This document shows positions 49,416 to 58,180 of a stretch of 64,000 nt of DNA, in pieces. Source of the stretch: Calditrichota bacterium (GTDB lineage: Bacteria; Electryoneota; RPQS01). The DNA lies in assembly GCA_020637445.1 (NCBI GenBank), contig JACJVZ010000002.1, positions 372,001 to 436,000 on the forward strand, read 5' to 3'. The position numbers were made by a program, and so were the translations under genes. Position 1 is the first letter of the stretch. The number at the start of each line of letters is the position of its first letter. The notes below the pieces were generated by a model that made no database searches, was not told the DNA's origin, and worked only from the letters and a program-made list of their open reading frames with translations.

Positions 49416-49939
49416 TGGACGAAGCGCTGCGCTATCCGATTGGCAAGTTTGTTTACGCCGGTTTGGCGAGCGCGGCGGAATGTGCAGAGCGGGCGCGAGC
49501 GTTGCGCGATTTCCCGTGGGAATTGCGGGAAGCGGTTGCGGGTTTGAGTGACGCGCAGCTTGATACGCCCTACCGCGAGGGTGGGTGGACGGCGCGGCAA
49601 GTCGTGCATCATCTTGGTGACGGAAGCCTGCATTTCTTTTGCCGCACGATGACGACGATGACCGAAGCTGATCCGCACGTTATCGGATTCGAAGAAAACG
49701 ATTGGATCAAGATGCCGGATCACGCGATTTCAGTCGAAGCGACACTGGCGATGCTCGACGGCATTCACGCGCGGTGGGATGCATTACTGACTTCGATGAA
49801 GCACGAAGATTACGCGCGGACGTTCATGCATTCGGACAACGGCGAAACGGTGCTGGATCAGCAGATCGTATATGCCGCGTGGCACTGCAAGCATCATACG
49901 GCACACATCACGTCACTGCGCAAGCGGATGGGTTGGTAG
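49415..49939 (+). CDS. DinB-fold metal-dependent hydrolase-like protein 2
   Basis: A 174-residue tandem duplicate of the previous gene: LRYPIGKFVYAG against QKYPIGKFDGKR, YREGGWTARQVVHHLGDGSL, AAWHCKHHTAHITSLRKRMG. The three His ligands are conserved. TGATG overlap with the previous gene indicates translational coupling. Confidence 0.85.
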   Translation: MDEALRYPIGKFVYAGLASAAECAERARALRDFPWELREAVAGLSDAQLDTPYREGGWTARQVVHHLGDGSLHFFCRTMTTMTEADPHVIGFEENDWIKMPDHAISVEATLAMLDGIHARWDALLTSMKHEDYARTFMHSDNGETVLDQQIVYAAWHCKHHTAHITSLRKRMGW

Positions 49940-49965
49940 TTGAACTTCCCAACAAGGAGGACGAC

Positions 49966-50535
49966 ATGAGCGCGCGATTTATTTTGGCTGGAGTTTTTGG
50001 TGGACTCGCGATGTTTATGTGGGGTGCGATTTCGCACATGTTCTTGCCGTGGCACGACGCGACCTACAACACGTTCCGCGATGAAGACCTCGTGACCGAA
50101 GTGATGATGAAAGAAGCCGGCGAGTCGGGCATCTACATCGCGCCGATGGGCGACGTGTTGAATCCGAACCTTACGGGCGAGGCCAAGCACACGGCGCGGG
50201 ACGAGATGTGGCAGAAATCTCTGCGCGGCCCGAACGTGTTCGTCTCTTTCCGCCGCGAAGGCATGAGCGGCATGGCGACGCCCATGATTTTGGATCTCTT
50301 GACGCTGATCGTAATGGCGTTTGTCATGCTGTTTCTGCTTCAGGCCGTACCGCAACTGACGTGGATGGGTAAGGTGTTGTTCGTTGTGATTGTGGGCACA
50401 CTAGGCATGGCGCTCGTGCAAATGGAGCAATGGATCTGGTGGAGTTTTTCAAGTGGTTATGTGCTCGTGAATATTGTTGATGGTGCGGTGCGGTGGGCTG
50501 TGGGCGGGATGGTGCTCGCGAAGGTGGGGAAGTGA
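49966..50535 (+). CDS. four-helix membrane protein
   Basis: A 189-residue protein with AAGGAGG 8 nt before the ATG. A first helix (RFILAGVFGGLAMFMWGAIS) leads to the His/Trp-containing ISHMFLPWHDATYNTF. A soluble loop with GIYIAPMGDVLNPN follows, then three more helices. It resembles a widespread uncharacterised membrane family. Its stop overlaps the MntA-like start (TGATG). Confidence 0.7.
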   Translation: MSARFILAGVFGGLAMFMWGAISHMFLPWHDATYNTFRDEDLVTEVMMKEAGESGIYIAPMGDVLNPNLTGEAKHTARDEMWQKSLRGPNVFVSFRREGMSGMATPMILDLLTLIVMAFVMLFLLQAVPQLTWMGKVLFVVIVGTLGMALVQMEQWIWWSFSSGYVLVNIVDGAVRWAVGGMVLAKVGK

Positions 50536-50858
50536 TGAAAGACATTGTACTCTCGGAATTGGTTAATCCTGCGAAGCTCGCGGAGTTTTGCGCGAAATGG
50601 AAGATCGTCGAGTTCGCGCTCTTCGGTTCGGTGCTGCGCGATGACTTCGGGCCGGACAGCGACATTGACGTGCTGGTGGATTTTGCGCCGGATTCAGAGT
50701 GGGGATTGTACGAGCTTGTGGATATGGAAGACGAACTCAAGGTGCTTTTCGACCGCGATGTTGATTTAGTGTTGCGGCGCTCAATTCAGCGAAGCAAAAA
50801 TCGATACAGCAGAGAACATATTTTAGGCACGGCGCGCACTGTTTATGTGGCGGGATAG
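50535..50858 (+). CDS. mntA: MntA-like antitoxin nucleotidyltransferase
   Basis: A 107-residue minimal nucleotidyltransferase with FALFGSVLRDDFGPDSDIDV (GS-x10-DxD) near residues 30-50. In HepT/MntA systems, MntA neutralises HepT by polyadenylylating a tyrosine next to the ribonuclease motif. It overlaps the HepT-like gene by 14 bp. Confidence 0.88.
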   Translation: MKDIVLSELVNPAKLAEFCAKWKIVEFALFGSVLRDDFGPDSDIDVLVDFAPDSEWGLYELVDMEDELKVLFDRDVDLVLRRSIQRSKNRYSREHILGTARTVYVAG

Positions 50859-51180
50859 AGCGCATTTGGAAAGCATCGCGCAATCTTGCGAGCGAATAGT
50901 TGGAAAGACCCTTGGAAGGACCTTTGAGGATTTCGCAAACTCGGAAGATCTTCACGACATTGTCGCGCTGCACATTGCCATAATCGGCGAATCGGCGCGT
51001 AAACTTAGTGACGAAACTAAGGAAAAGCTATCAGAAATCCCGTGGCATAAAGTCATTGGAATGCGAAATCGCATCGCACATGACTACAAAGCGACGGACA
51101 GCAGAGAGATTTGGATTGCGGCGACGAGAGATATTCCCGAGTTGCTTGTCGTTGTCAGCCGCGAATTGGACCGCCCATGA
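50845..51180 (+). CDS. hepT: HepT-like ribonuclease toxin
   Basis: A 111-residue HEPN protein of the HepT (DUF86) group with the catalytic and target motif RNRIAHDYKA (Rx4HxY) near residue 72, the signature for RNase activity and for AMPylation of the Tyr by MntA. Other family elements are EDLHDIVALHIAIIGESARK and IPWHKVIGM. The gene order (mntA first, overlapping) is standard. The next gene overlaps its stop (ATGA), so at least three genes are co-translated. Confidence 0.9.
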   Translation: MWRDRAHLESIAQSCERIVGKTLGRTFEDFANSEDLHDIVALHIAIIGESARKLSDETKEKLSEIPWHKVIGMRNRIAHDYKATDSREIWIAATRDIPELLVVVSRELDRP

Positions 51181-51515
51181 ACATCTACCACGTCTGGTGC
51201 AACCTGAAAGAAACGCGGCGGGATCTTGAGTTTGTCGAGAACCTGCGCGCGTACATGGAGTACCTGATGAAGTCGGGGGAGATGGCGGCTTGGCGAGTGA
51301 CGCGGAGGAAGTTGGGGTTTGGGCCTGCTGAACTGGGGGAGTTTCATATTACGATGGAGTTCAAAACGCTTGCGGAGCTTGAGCGCGCGTTCGGGGACGT
51401 GGCGACGCGCGTGGGCGAAGTCGAAGAGCTGCACCGCAAGGTGTTTGCGATGACCACGGATTTCAAATCAGGTTTGACGCGAGACTTTCCGGACCCCGAG
51501 CGGGTCTTGAAATAA
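51177..51515 (+). CDS. DUF6614-like protein
   Basis: A 112-residue alpha/beta protein beginning MNIYHVWCNLKETRRDLEFV. It contains RVTRRKLGFGPAELGEFHIT and the terminal TRDFPDPERVLK, a pattern I associate with the DUF6614 family. No known reaction. It overlaps the hepT stop by 4 bp. Confidence 0.65.
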   Translation: MNIYHVWCNLKETRRDLEFVENLRAYMEYLMKSGEMAAWRVTRRKLGFGPAELGEFHITMEFKTLAELERAFGDVATRVGEVEELHRKVFAMTTDFKSGLTRDFPDPERVLK

Positions 51516-51530
51516 ACTATGGAGCAAAGG

Positions 51531-51902
51531 ATGAAAAAACTACTTGTCTTAGCGTTCGCCGCGATGTTGGTCGTGGGTGTGACGCAAAATTATGCGCAGG
51601 ACACCGGCGCAATCGAAGCGAAAAAAGAAATGCTCGCCAATGAAGCGGATTCGCTCGAAGCCCGCCGCCGCGCGATGCGAGAAGAGCAGACCGCGCTGGA
51701 TACCAAGAGCATCGAACTCAAGCAAGAAATCACGCAGCTTGAAGCGCGACTGAAGGCCGCGAAACTTGAACTCAAGCGCAATGCGGTCGAGCAGAAGGAC
51801 CTTGCAAAGCGCATGAAGGAGTTTAAGATCGACAAGAAACAACACAACATGGAAAAGAAGCAAACCAAGCGCGCTGAAAAAGAAGCGAAGAAGAACAAGT
51901 AA
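51531..51902 (+). CDS. periplasmic coiled-coil protein
   Basis: A 123-residue protein. The signal peptide is MKKLLVLAFAAMLVVGVTQN, followed by a single long charged coiled coil rich in Lys/Glu/Ala and a very basic C-terminus (KQTKRAEKEAKKNK). The ATG at 51531 is favoured, with GGAG and AAGG just upstream; an ATG at 51519 is also possible. It could be a structural spacer in the envelope. No family assigned. Confidence 0.65.
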   Translation: MKKLLVLAFAAMLVVGVTQNYAQDTGAIEAKKEMLANEADSLEARRRAMREEQTALDTKSIELKQEITQLEARLKAAKLELKRNAVEQKDLAKRMKEFKIDKKQHNMEKKQTKRAEKEAKKNK

Positions 51903-51921
51903 GCAGCGGGATTGATTGACT

Positions 51922-52233
51922 ATGTCCGATATCAAAGTGAAAAAAGGCTGGCAGCCGGTCGAAGACGTGAACTGGGAAGGTTTCGAACGCGCCATTGCCG
52001 AATCGAAAAACAAACAGCAAATTCTCGCGCATCTGCGGAATCTTTTTGAACAAAAGGGTTACGCGAATATGATTCGCGCGGCGGAAGTCGCTTACAACAA
52101 ACTCGTTGAAGTACTGCCGGGCAACAAGTCGTCCATCGGCGTACACACGTACGTGGATGGTAAGGAAATCTACTGCAACTTCCGCTTCGAGCCTGCCGGA
52201 GGAAAACAGGAGAAGGACGCGTTCGACTATTAA
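51922..52233 (+). CDS. hypothetical protein
   Basis: A 103-residue, predicted soluble alpha/beta protein: VKKGWQPVEDVNWEGFERAI, then NKLVEVLPGNKSSIGVHTYV and GKEIYCNFRFEPAGGK. I do not recognise the family. A family A palindromic repeat begins 4 bp after its stop. Confidence 0.6.
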   Translation: MSDIKVKKGWQPVEDVNWEGFERAIAESKNKQQILAHLRNLFEQKGYANMIRAAEVAYNKLVEVLPGNKSSIGVHTYVDGKEIYCNFRFEPAGGKQEKDAFDY

Positions 52234-52237
52234 GGGT

Positions 52238-52266
52238 GGGGCACCCGCAGCGGGTGCCGCCGCGAG
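52238..52266. repeat. family A palindromic repeat (CACCCG arm)
   Basis: GGGG, arm CACCCG, loop CAG, arm CGGGTG, then CCGCCGCGAG. It is identical to the yidC copy except for one change in each arm, and these two changes are complementary. Confidence 0.75.
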
Positions 52267-52279
52267 GGAAGGATAAGGG

Positions 52280-52789
52280 ATGAAAGAAAATCCTTTAGAG
52301 CTGTTTTTGAGCGACAGCCAATTCTTGCTCAAAGAATATTTCCGACAAATTGAAGAGGCGGTGAATCGATTGGATGAAAAGCAGGTTTGGGCGCGGCCCA
52401 ATCCAGCTTCGAATTCGATCGGGAATTTGCTCTTGCATTTGGCGGGGAATATCCGGCAGCACATCATTTCCGGCTGCGGCGGTGTGCCGGACGTGCGGAA
52501 ACGGTCGCAAGAGTTTCATGTGAATTTTGATGAAATGCTCACGCCCACGAAGGGTGTGCTGCTGGCCGATCTTGAGCAGACGGTGAAGGAAGCGTGCGGC
52601 GTTTTGGCGACGCTTAATCCGTCCGAGCTGCTGGAGACGCGCGTGATTCAAAATAAGGAAGTAGTGGTCTTTCTGAATACGCACCATTCTATCGCGCACT
52701 TCGCATACCACACGGGACAGATTGTGATGCGTGTGAAGGACGTGACCGCGAAGGGTTTCTCGTGGTATGACTATCTGGAAGGGACGTAG
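52280..52789 (+). CDS. DinB-fold protein 3 (DUF1572-like)
   Basis: A 169-residue four-helix protein: QIEEAVNRLDEKQVWARPNP, then SIGNLLLHLAGNIRQHIISG and SIAHFAYHTGQIVMRVKDVT, with His residues placed for a DinB-type metal site. It is likely a thiol- or metal-dependent hydrolase/transferase. AAGG precedes the ATG. Confidence 0.82.
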   Translation: MKENPLELFLSDSQFLLKEYFRQIEEAVNRLDEKQVWARPNPASNSIGNLLLHLAGNIRQHIISGCGGVPDVRKRSQEFHVNFDEMLTPTKGVLLADLEQTVKEACGVLATLNPSELLETRVIQNKEVVVFLNTHHSIAHFAYHTGQIVMRVKDVTAKGFSWYDYLEGT

Positions 52790-52792
52790 AAG

Positions 52793-53260
52793 TTGCGCGA
52801 GTATCTTTTGAGACTCTTGGCACATGAAGCGTGGGCGAATCACACGCTTCTGAAGGCTCTCGAAAAAGAAACCAGTGTCGCACAAAGGGCACGCAACGCA
52901 TTTGCGCATATCTGCGCCGCGCCGGAACTTTGGATGCGGCGGATCAACGGCGAAACGATTCCCCTCGAAGCGTGGTGGCCGATTTATGACGCGGAAAAAC
53001 TGCCTGAAATAATCGAGAAGGGTGCGCGCGAATGGAGCAAATATCTGAACGCGCTGCCAGACCCGGTCACGGAGCACATGGTTGAAGTGATTTCCATTAA
53101 GGGTGAACCGATTACTTTCCGCGCGACGGATATTCTCACGCAGTTTCATAACCACTCGTGTCACCATCGCGGACAGATTGCCGTAATGTTCCGCTCTGCA
53201 GGGCTTGAACCGATCGTCACGGACTTTATTGTTTGGGCGAGAACGGTAGAGAATGGCTAA
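52793..53260 (+). CDS. DinB-fold protein 4
   Basis: A 155-residue DinB protein: LLAHEAWANHTLLKALEKET, NAFAHICAAPELWMRRING, and HNHSCHHRGQIAVMFRSAG, the C-terminal His-x3-His metal motif. A TTG start lies 3 bp after the preceding stop. It ends 72 bp before gyrA, so the pair of DinB genes probably shares transcription with the genes before it. Confidence 0.83.
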   Translation: MREYLLRLLAHEAWANHTLLKALEKETSVAQRARNAFAHICAAPELWMRRINGETIPLEAWWPIYDAEKLPEIIEKGAREWSKYLNALPDPVTEHMVEVISIKGEPITFRATDILTQFHNHSCHHRGQIAVMFRSAGLEPIVTDFIVWARTVENG

Positions 53261-53332
53261 GACGTTGTCCAGCGTTTCTCAGATGATTGTAAATCCTTTG
53301 AAGAGAGTAATTGAGTTACAATAGAGCAGCAC

Positions 53333-55843
53333 ATGTCCGACAAAGATAATCTTGAATTGCAATTGGCCGGTAACGGGAACGGCGACTCGCGAATCATCCC
53401 GGTGAATGTCGAAGACGAAATGAAGTCTTCGTACATCAACTACTCCATGTCCGTGATCGTGTCGCGTGCCTTGCCGGACGTGCGCGACGGCTTGAAGCCC
53501 GTGCACCGCCGGATTCTTTACGGTATGCTCGAACTCGGACTCGGCGCGGGACGGTCGTATAAGAAATGCGCGCGTATTGTCGGTGATGTGATGGGTAAAT
53601 ACCATCCGCACGGCGATCAAGCGATCTACGATACGCTGGTGCGCATGGTGCAGGATTTCAGCTTGCGCTATCCGCTGGTCGACGGACAAGGCAACTTCGG
53701 TTCAGTCGACGGGGATGGCGCCGCGGCCATGCGTTACACCGAAGCGCGCATGAACCGCATCGCCGAAGAGATGCTCGCCGAAATCGACAAGAACACCGTG
53801 GATTTCGTACCGAACTACGACGAGTCGATTCAGATTCCGTCGGTGATGCCCGCGAAATTTCCGAATCTTCTCGTCAACGGATCGGATGGCATCGCGGTCG
53901 GTATGGCGACGCGCATTCCGCCGCACAATCTGACGGAAGTGTGCGACGCTGCGATTGCGATGATCGGAAACGAATCATTGACCGCGGCGGACTTGATGCA
54001 ATACGTGACCGCGCCGGATTTTCCGACAGGCGGAATCATTTTTGGCAAGCAGGGAATTCGCGACGCGTATTTGACGGGCCGCGGAAAAATCGTGGTGCGC
54101 GCAAAGGCTAGTATTGAGCAGCCGGAAAAGGCGAATCAACGCACGCGCATTGTCGTCAATGAAATTCCGTACCAAGTCAACAAGACGCGCTTGATCGAGC
54201 GCATTGTGGATTTGGTGAACGACAAGAAAATCGAAGGTATTGCGGATATTCGCGACGAATCGGACCGCGACGGAATGCGGCTGGTGATTGAACTCAAGCG
54301 CGAAGCCGTGCCGGAAGTGGTGATGGCGTCGCTGTTCAAACACACGCCGATGCAGGAGTCCTTCGGCGTCATCATGCTTGCGCTGGTGCATGGTGTGCCG
54401 CGCGTGCTGACACTGCGCGATATGATCTCGGAGTTTCTCGAACACCGCAATGAAGTGACGTTGCGCCGCGTTCGCTTTGAGCTGCAGCAAGCGCTGGACA
54501 GACTGCACATCCTTGAAGGTTTGCAGATCGCCGTCGATCATATCGACGAAGTCATCAGTATCATTCGTGGGTCGTCGTCGCCGGAAGTTGCGGCGATGGA
54601 ATTGCGCGACCGCTTTGGGTTGTCAGAGAAACAGTCCAAAGCGATTCTCGATATGCGTTTGGCGCGTTTGACGGGACTTGAACGCCAGAAATTGGCCGAC
54701 GAGATCCGTGAAGTCAAGGCAAAGATCGCCGAACTGGAACCGCTGGCGAAAGACGAGAACCGCGCGCTGCGTTTGGCCGTCGTACAAAAGGAACTCGAAG
54801 AGATCAAAGAGAAATACGGCGACAAGCGACGCACGGAAGTCGTGGAAGACGAAGCCGAGGTGACGATTGAAGACTTGATTGCTCCGGAAGAGATGGTTGT
54901 CACGATTTCGCACTCGGGTTATGTTAAGCGTTTCCCGGTTTCGGGTTTCCGCAAACAGGGCCGCGGCGGACGCGGATCGCAGGGTGCGACCACGAAGGAA
55001 GAAGATTTCGTCGAAACGTTGTTTATTGCGTCGACGCACGACTATATTCTGTTCTTCACGGACCGCGGCAAATGCTATTGGCTGAAAGTTTACCAGATTC
55101 CGCAGATGGGACGCGGCACACGCGGCAAAGCGCTCGTGAACTTGATTGAACGCAGTGCCGAAGAAAAGGTACGCGCCTACGTCACCGTGAAGGAATTTGC
55201 GGAAGACAAGTACGTGCTAATGTGCACGAAGCGCGGAACCGTGAAAAAGACGGCATTGTCCGACTTCTCGAATCCGCGTTCGACTGGAATTATCGCCATT
55301 AACATCGCCGACGGAGACGAGCTGCTCGACGCCGCCTTGACCGACGGCAACAACGAAGTGATTATCGGTACGTCGGAAGGAAAGGCTGTGCGCTTTAATG
55401 AGAGCGATGTGCGCGCGATGGGCCGTACGGCGACGGGTGTGCGCGGGGTTTTGCTGAAGCCCAACGCTGAAGCCGTCGGCATGATTGTGGTACGCGGCGA
55501 CTCGACGATTCTTACGGTTACGGAAAAAGGTTACGGCAAACGCGGCGACGTGTCGGGATATCGTTTGACAAAACGCGGCGCGGGTGGCGTGCTCGCTTTG
55601 AAGACGACGGATAAGACGGGTCCGTTGGTGGCCATGAAGGAAGTCGGCGACAGCGACGACTTGATTATCATCACCGAACAGGGTGTGGCGATTCGTCAGA
55701 GTGTCAAAGATATTCGCACGATGGGCCGCGCGACGCAGGGCGTGCGGTTGATTCGTTTGGATGACGGAGACAAAGTCGGCGATGTCGCAAAGATCGTGAA
55801 TGAAGACGACGACAGTGAGATTGAGCTCGACACGTCGGCATAA
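53333..55843 (+). CDS. gyrA: DNA gyrase subunit A
   Basis: The DNA-breaking subunit, 836 residues. The N-terminal winged-helix/tower region includes YSMSVIVSRALPDVRDGLKP and the active-site tyrosine in MRYTEARMNRIAEEM near residue 133. A coiled coil with PLAKDENRALRLAVVQKEL follows. The C-terminal pinwheel starts with the GyrA box QGRGGRGSQGA near residue 541, a variant of QRRGGKG that favours GyrA over ParC. An acidic tail ends the protein (DDDSEIELDTSA). It is separated from gyrB by 22 kb, with toxin-antitoxin genes near both. Confidence 0.97.
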   Translation: MSDKDNLELQLAGNGNGDSRIIPVNVEDEMKSSYINYSMSVIVSRALPDVRDGLKPVHRRILYGMLELGLGAGRSYKKCARIVGDVMGKYHPHGDQAIYDTLVRMVQDFSLRYPLVDGQGNFGSVDGDGAAAMRYTEARMNRIAEEMLAEIDKNTVDFVPNYDESIQIPSVMPAKFPNLLVNGSDGIAVGMATRIPPHNLTEVCDAAIAMIGNESLTAADLMQYVTAPDFPTGGIIFGKQGIRDAYLTGRGKIVVRAKASIEQPEKANQRTRIVVNEIPYQVNKTRLIERIVDLVNDKKIEGIADIRDESDRDGMRLVIELKREAVPEVVMASLFKHTPMQESFGVIMLALVHGVPRVLTLRDMISEFLEHRNEVTLRRVRFELQQALDRLHILEGLQIAVDHIDEVISIIRGSSSPEVAAMELRDRFGLSEKQSKAILDMRLARLTGLERQKLADEIREVKAKIAELEPLAKDENRALRLAVVQKELEEIKEKYGDKRRTEVVEDEAEVTIEDLIAPEEMVVTISHSGYVKRFPVSGFRKQGRGGRGSQGATTKEEDFVETLFIASTHDYILFFTDRGKCYWLKVYQIPQMGRGTRGKALVNLIERSAEEKVRAYVTVKEFAEDKYVLMCTKRGTVKKTALSDFSNPRSTGIIAINIADGDELLDAALTDGNNEVIIGTSEGKAVRFNESDVRAMGRTATGVRGVLLKPNAEAVGMIVVRGDSTILTVTEKGYGKRGDVSGYRLTKRGAGGVLALKTTDKTGPLVAMKEVGDSDDLIIITEQGVAIRQSVKDIRTMGRATQGVRLIRLDDGDKVGDVAKIVNEDDDSEIELDTSA

Positions 55844-55861
55844 AGTTTGACTTTCACCGAA

Positions 55862-57322
55862 ATGAACAGTATGAACGCGGTGCAGCAAGATAAAAAGGGA
55901 CACGGCGCAGCAAGCTCGACGCGGAAGCGCTCGCTTCTGACGAGTTTCTGGCTTCCGATGGCCGGCAGTGCGATGGATTTCTTCGCCGTGTTGGTCGCGT
56001 CCATACTCGCGTTCTACATTCGATTCTTCGGACCCGTTTACGAAGTCTTTCATTCGTACTGGGTCCCAAGCGCGTTCGAGTACTTGTCGTTCGGCGGACT
56101 GCTTGGTCTGACCTATGTGGTGGTCGGATGGTCCTCGCGGCACTACGTCACCGAATCGGCAGTGCCGCTTGACCGCGAAATTGCCCGCATTATTCGCGGT
56201 TCTATTTTGAGCATGGGACTCGTGATGGCGGGAATTTTCTTTTACCGCGAGTTCAGCTACTCCAGATTGGTCTTTCTCTTAACCGTTGCCTTGATGGTGC
56301 CGCTGCTGATTTTTGCGCGGGCGATCTATCAGCGGATGAGGAGATCGTTGTTTAAACGCGGAGTCGGTGTGCAGCGCATCGCCGTGTGGGGAACAGGAAC
56401 GGAAGCGGCGAGGCTGTGGGAAAACTTGCAGCATCAACAAAGCCGCGGGTTTGAACTTGTCGGAGCGTTGGGACCGTCACCCGTTGCGGCGGGGCCGAGT
56501 TTGGGTGACGTGCATATGCTCAGAAATCTGTGGCAAGAACATGAATTGGACGCCGTAATGCTGGCCCCGTCACCTGATGAAGAATCACTCATCAGTGATG
56601 TTGCGCGTGCGGCGGAAGGCACACCGGTCGAATTGTTGTTCGTGCCGCTGGGTGCCGAAATGATGCAATCGCGGGTGATGGTGACGGAAATCGGCGGGCG
56701 TCCGGTCTTGAAACTGCGCGCGCTGACCATGGCCGGTCCGGGCTACGTCGTGAAACGGCTTATGGATTTCGTTTTCTCCGCGCTATTTCTCATTGCTTTC
56801 TCATGGCTGTATGGCATTATTGCCGTGGCAGTGCTGCTTGACAGCGGAAAACCGTTGTTTTACAAGCAGCGCCGCGTGGGAATGGACGGAAACGAATTCG
56901 ATATGATAAAGTTCCGTTCGATGCGGACGGATGCCGAAGCCAAAACCGGTGCGGTGTGGGCTGTGCGCGGCGATACGCGCGTTACGAGAGTCGGCCGGTT
57001 TCTCCGCCGCTGGTCGCTCGACGAAATTCCGCAGTTTTGGAGTGTGCTGAGAGGAGATATGTCGCTGGTCGGACCGAGACCGGAACGACCGGAGTTTGTA
57101 TATAAGTTCGCGGAAAATATTCCGAACTATTTGGATCGTCACCGTGTGAAATCTGGATTGACGGGCTGGGCGGTCGTCAACGGTTTTCGCGGAAGTGACA
57201 CGACTATTGAAGAACGCACCGCATATGACCTCTACTATGTAGAGAACTGGAGTCTGTGGCTGGATATTCGTATTCTGCTGCGGACGCTCGCCGCGGTGAT
57301 TTCCGGTAAGGGAGCAATGTAA
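55862..57322 (+). CDS. polyprenyl-phosphate sugar phosphotransferase (WbaP/WcaJ-like)
   Basis: A 486-residue initiating glycosyltransferase for exopolysaccharide or O-antigen. The N-terminal region has several membrane helices, followed by a nucleotide-binding-like domain (IAVWGTGTEAARLWENL). The C-terminal bacterial sugar transferase domain (~290-480) has the reentrant helix, KQRRVGMDGNEFDMIKFRSM, RVGRFLRRWSLDEIPQFWSV and RGDMSLVGPRPERPEFV. It transfers a sugar-1-phosphate to undecaprenyl phosphate. The ATG at 55862 is preferred over an upstream TTG. rex follows 10 bp downstream. Confidence 0.93.
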   Translation: MNSMNAVQQDKKGHGAASSTRKRSLLTSFWLPMAGSAMDFFAVLVASILAFYIRFFGPVYEVFHSYWVPSAFEYLSFGGLLGLTYVVVGWSSRHYVTESAVPLDREIARIIRGSILSMGLVMAGIFFYREFSYSRLVFLLTVALMVPLLIFARAIYQRMRRSLFKRGVGVQRIAVWGTGTEAARLWENLQHQQSRGFELVGALGPSPVAAGPSLGDVHMLRNLWQEHELDAVMLAPSPDEESLISDVARAAEGTPVELLFVPLGAEMMQSRVMVTEIGGRPVLKLRALTMAGPGYVVKRLMDFVFSALFLIAFSWLYGIIAVAVLLDSGKPLFYKQRRVGMDGNEFDMIKFRSMRTDAEAKTGAVWAVRGDTRVTRVGRFLRRWSLDEIPQFWSVLRGDMSLVGPRPERPEFVYKFAENIPNYLDRHRVKSGLTGWAVVNGFRGSDTTIEERTAYDLYYVENWSLWLDIRILLRTLAAVISGKGAM

Positions 57323-57331
57323 GGAACGAAC

Positions 57332-58069
57332 ATGGCTGTCGTAAAGGCCGTTAAGCAAGAGATCAAAAAGAGCAAAGCGAACCGCAAAAAGAAGGCGAAA
57401 ACCGGTAAGCCTAAACCGTCGAACCGCGTGTCTGACGCGACGGTCAAACGGCTTTCGAAATATTACCGTACGCTCCAGAATGCGCTGAGCGCCGAGAAGA
57501 CGACGATTTCTTCCGACGAAATCGGAAAATACAACGGACTAACGGCAGCGCAGGTGCGAAAAGATCTTTCGTTTTTCGGTGCGTTTGGCCGTCGTGGACT
57601 CGGTTACAACGTCGTGGATTTGCACCGCGCCATCAGCAAAATCTTAGGATTGCACCGGACGTGGAACGTCTGCTTGGTCGGCGTCGGAAACATCGGAACC
57701 GCGCTCGTGCACTTCAAACAATTCGCCGAGCAAGGGTTCATCATCCGCGTCGTATTCGACAGCGATTCGCAAAAGATCGGACAGACGGTCGGTGACATGG
57801 AAGTGCAGGACTTCGCAAAGGCCAAGGAAGTGATTGAAGCCGAGAGCATCAAGATTGCCGTGGTCGCCGTGCCCGCTCATGCCGCGCAAAAAGTCGTCGA
57901 CCAGCTTGTGGAGGCCGGCATTCGCGCAATTCTAAACTTTGCTCCCGTGTCGATTTTCGTGCCGAAAGGAGTGGCCGTGCGCAACGAGAACATGGCGATT
58001 GAAATCGAAGCATTGTCGTACGCGCTCTCAAGCAAAGGGCAAAAACCGAAGCAGATTTTGGAACAATAA
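57332..58069 (+). CDS. rex: redox-sensing transcriptional repressor Rex
   Basis: A 245-residue NADH/NAD+-responsive repressor. An unusual 30-residue Lys-rich N-terminal extension (EIKKSKANRKKKAKTGKPKP) precedes the winged helix (VKRLSKYYRTLQNAL, then GLTAAQVRKDLSFFGAFGRR and GLGY). The Rossmann NAD(H) domain has CLVGVGNIGTALVHF, AVVAVPAHAAQKVVD and ILNFAPVSI. It controls respiratory and fermentative genes in other bacteria. AAGGA lies upstream. A terminator follows. The Lys extension may strengthen DNA binding. Confidence 0.95.
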   Translation: MAVVKAVKQEIKKSKANRKKKAKTGKPKPSNRVSDATVKRLSKYYRTLQNALSAEKTTISSDEIGKYNGLTAAQVRKDLSFFGAFGRRGLGYNVVDLHRAISKILGLHRTWNVCLVGVGNIGTALVHFKQFAEQGFIIRVVFDSDSQKIGQTVGDMEVQDFAKAKEVIEAESIKIAVVAVPAHAAQKVVDQLVEAGIRAILNFAPVSIFVPKGVAVRNENMAIEIEALSYALSSKGQKPKQILEQ

Positions 58070-58131
58070 GAAGCCTCGCCGAGCAGGGAGTAAGCGCGTC
58101 AGCGCGGTTCCCTGCAGGAATCGGAAAAGAA

Positions 58132-58158
58132 AAAACCCCGGTGATGAGCCGGGGTTTT
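58132..58158. terminator. bidirectional terminator, rex / nth
   Basis: Stem AAAACCCCGG / CCGGGGTTTT with a 7-nt loop and T-rich flank. A second hairpin (GCAGGGA ... TCCCTGC, about 58084-58115) lies between it and rex. Confidence 0.88.
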
Positions 58159-58180
58159 CCTTTTGTCGAAGGCGAGAAAT

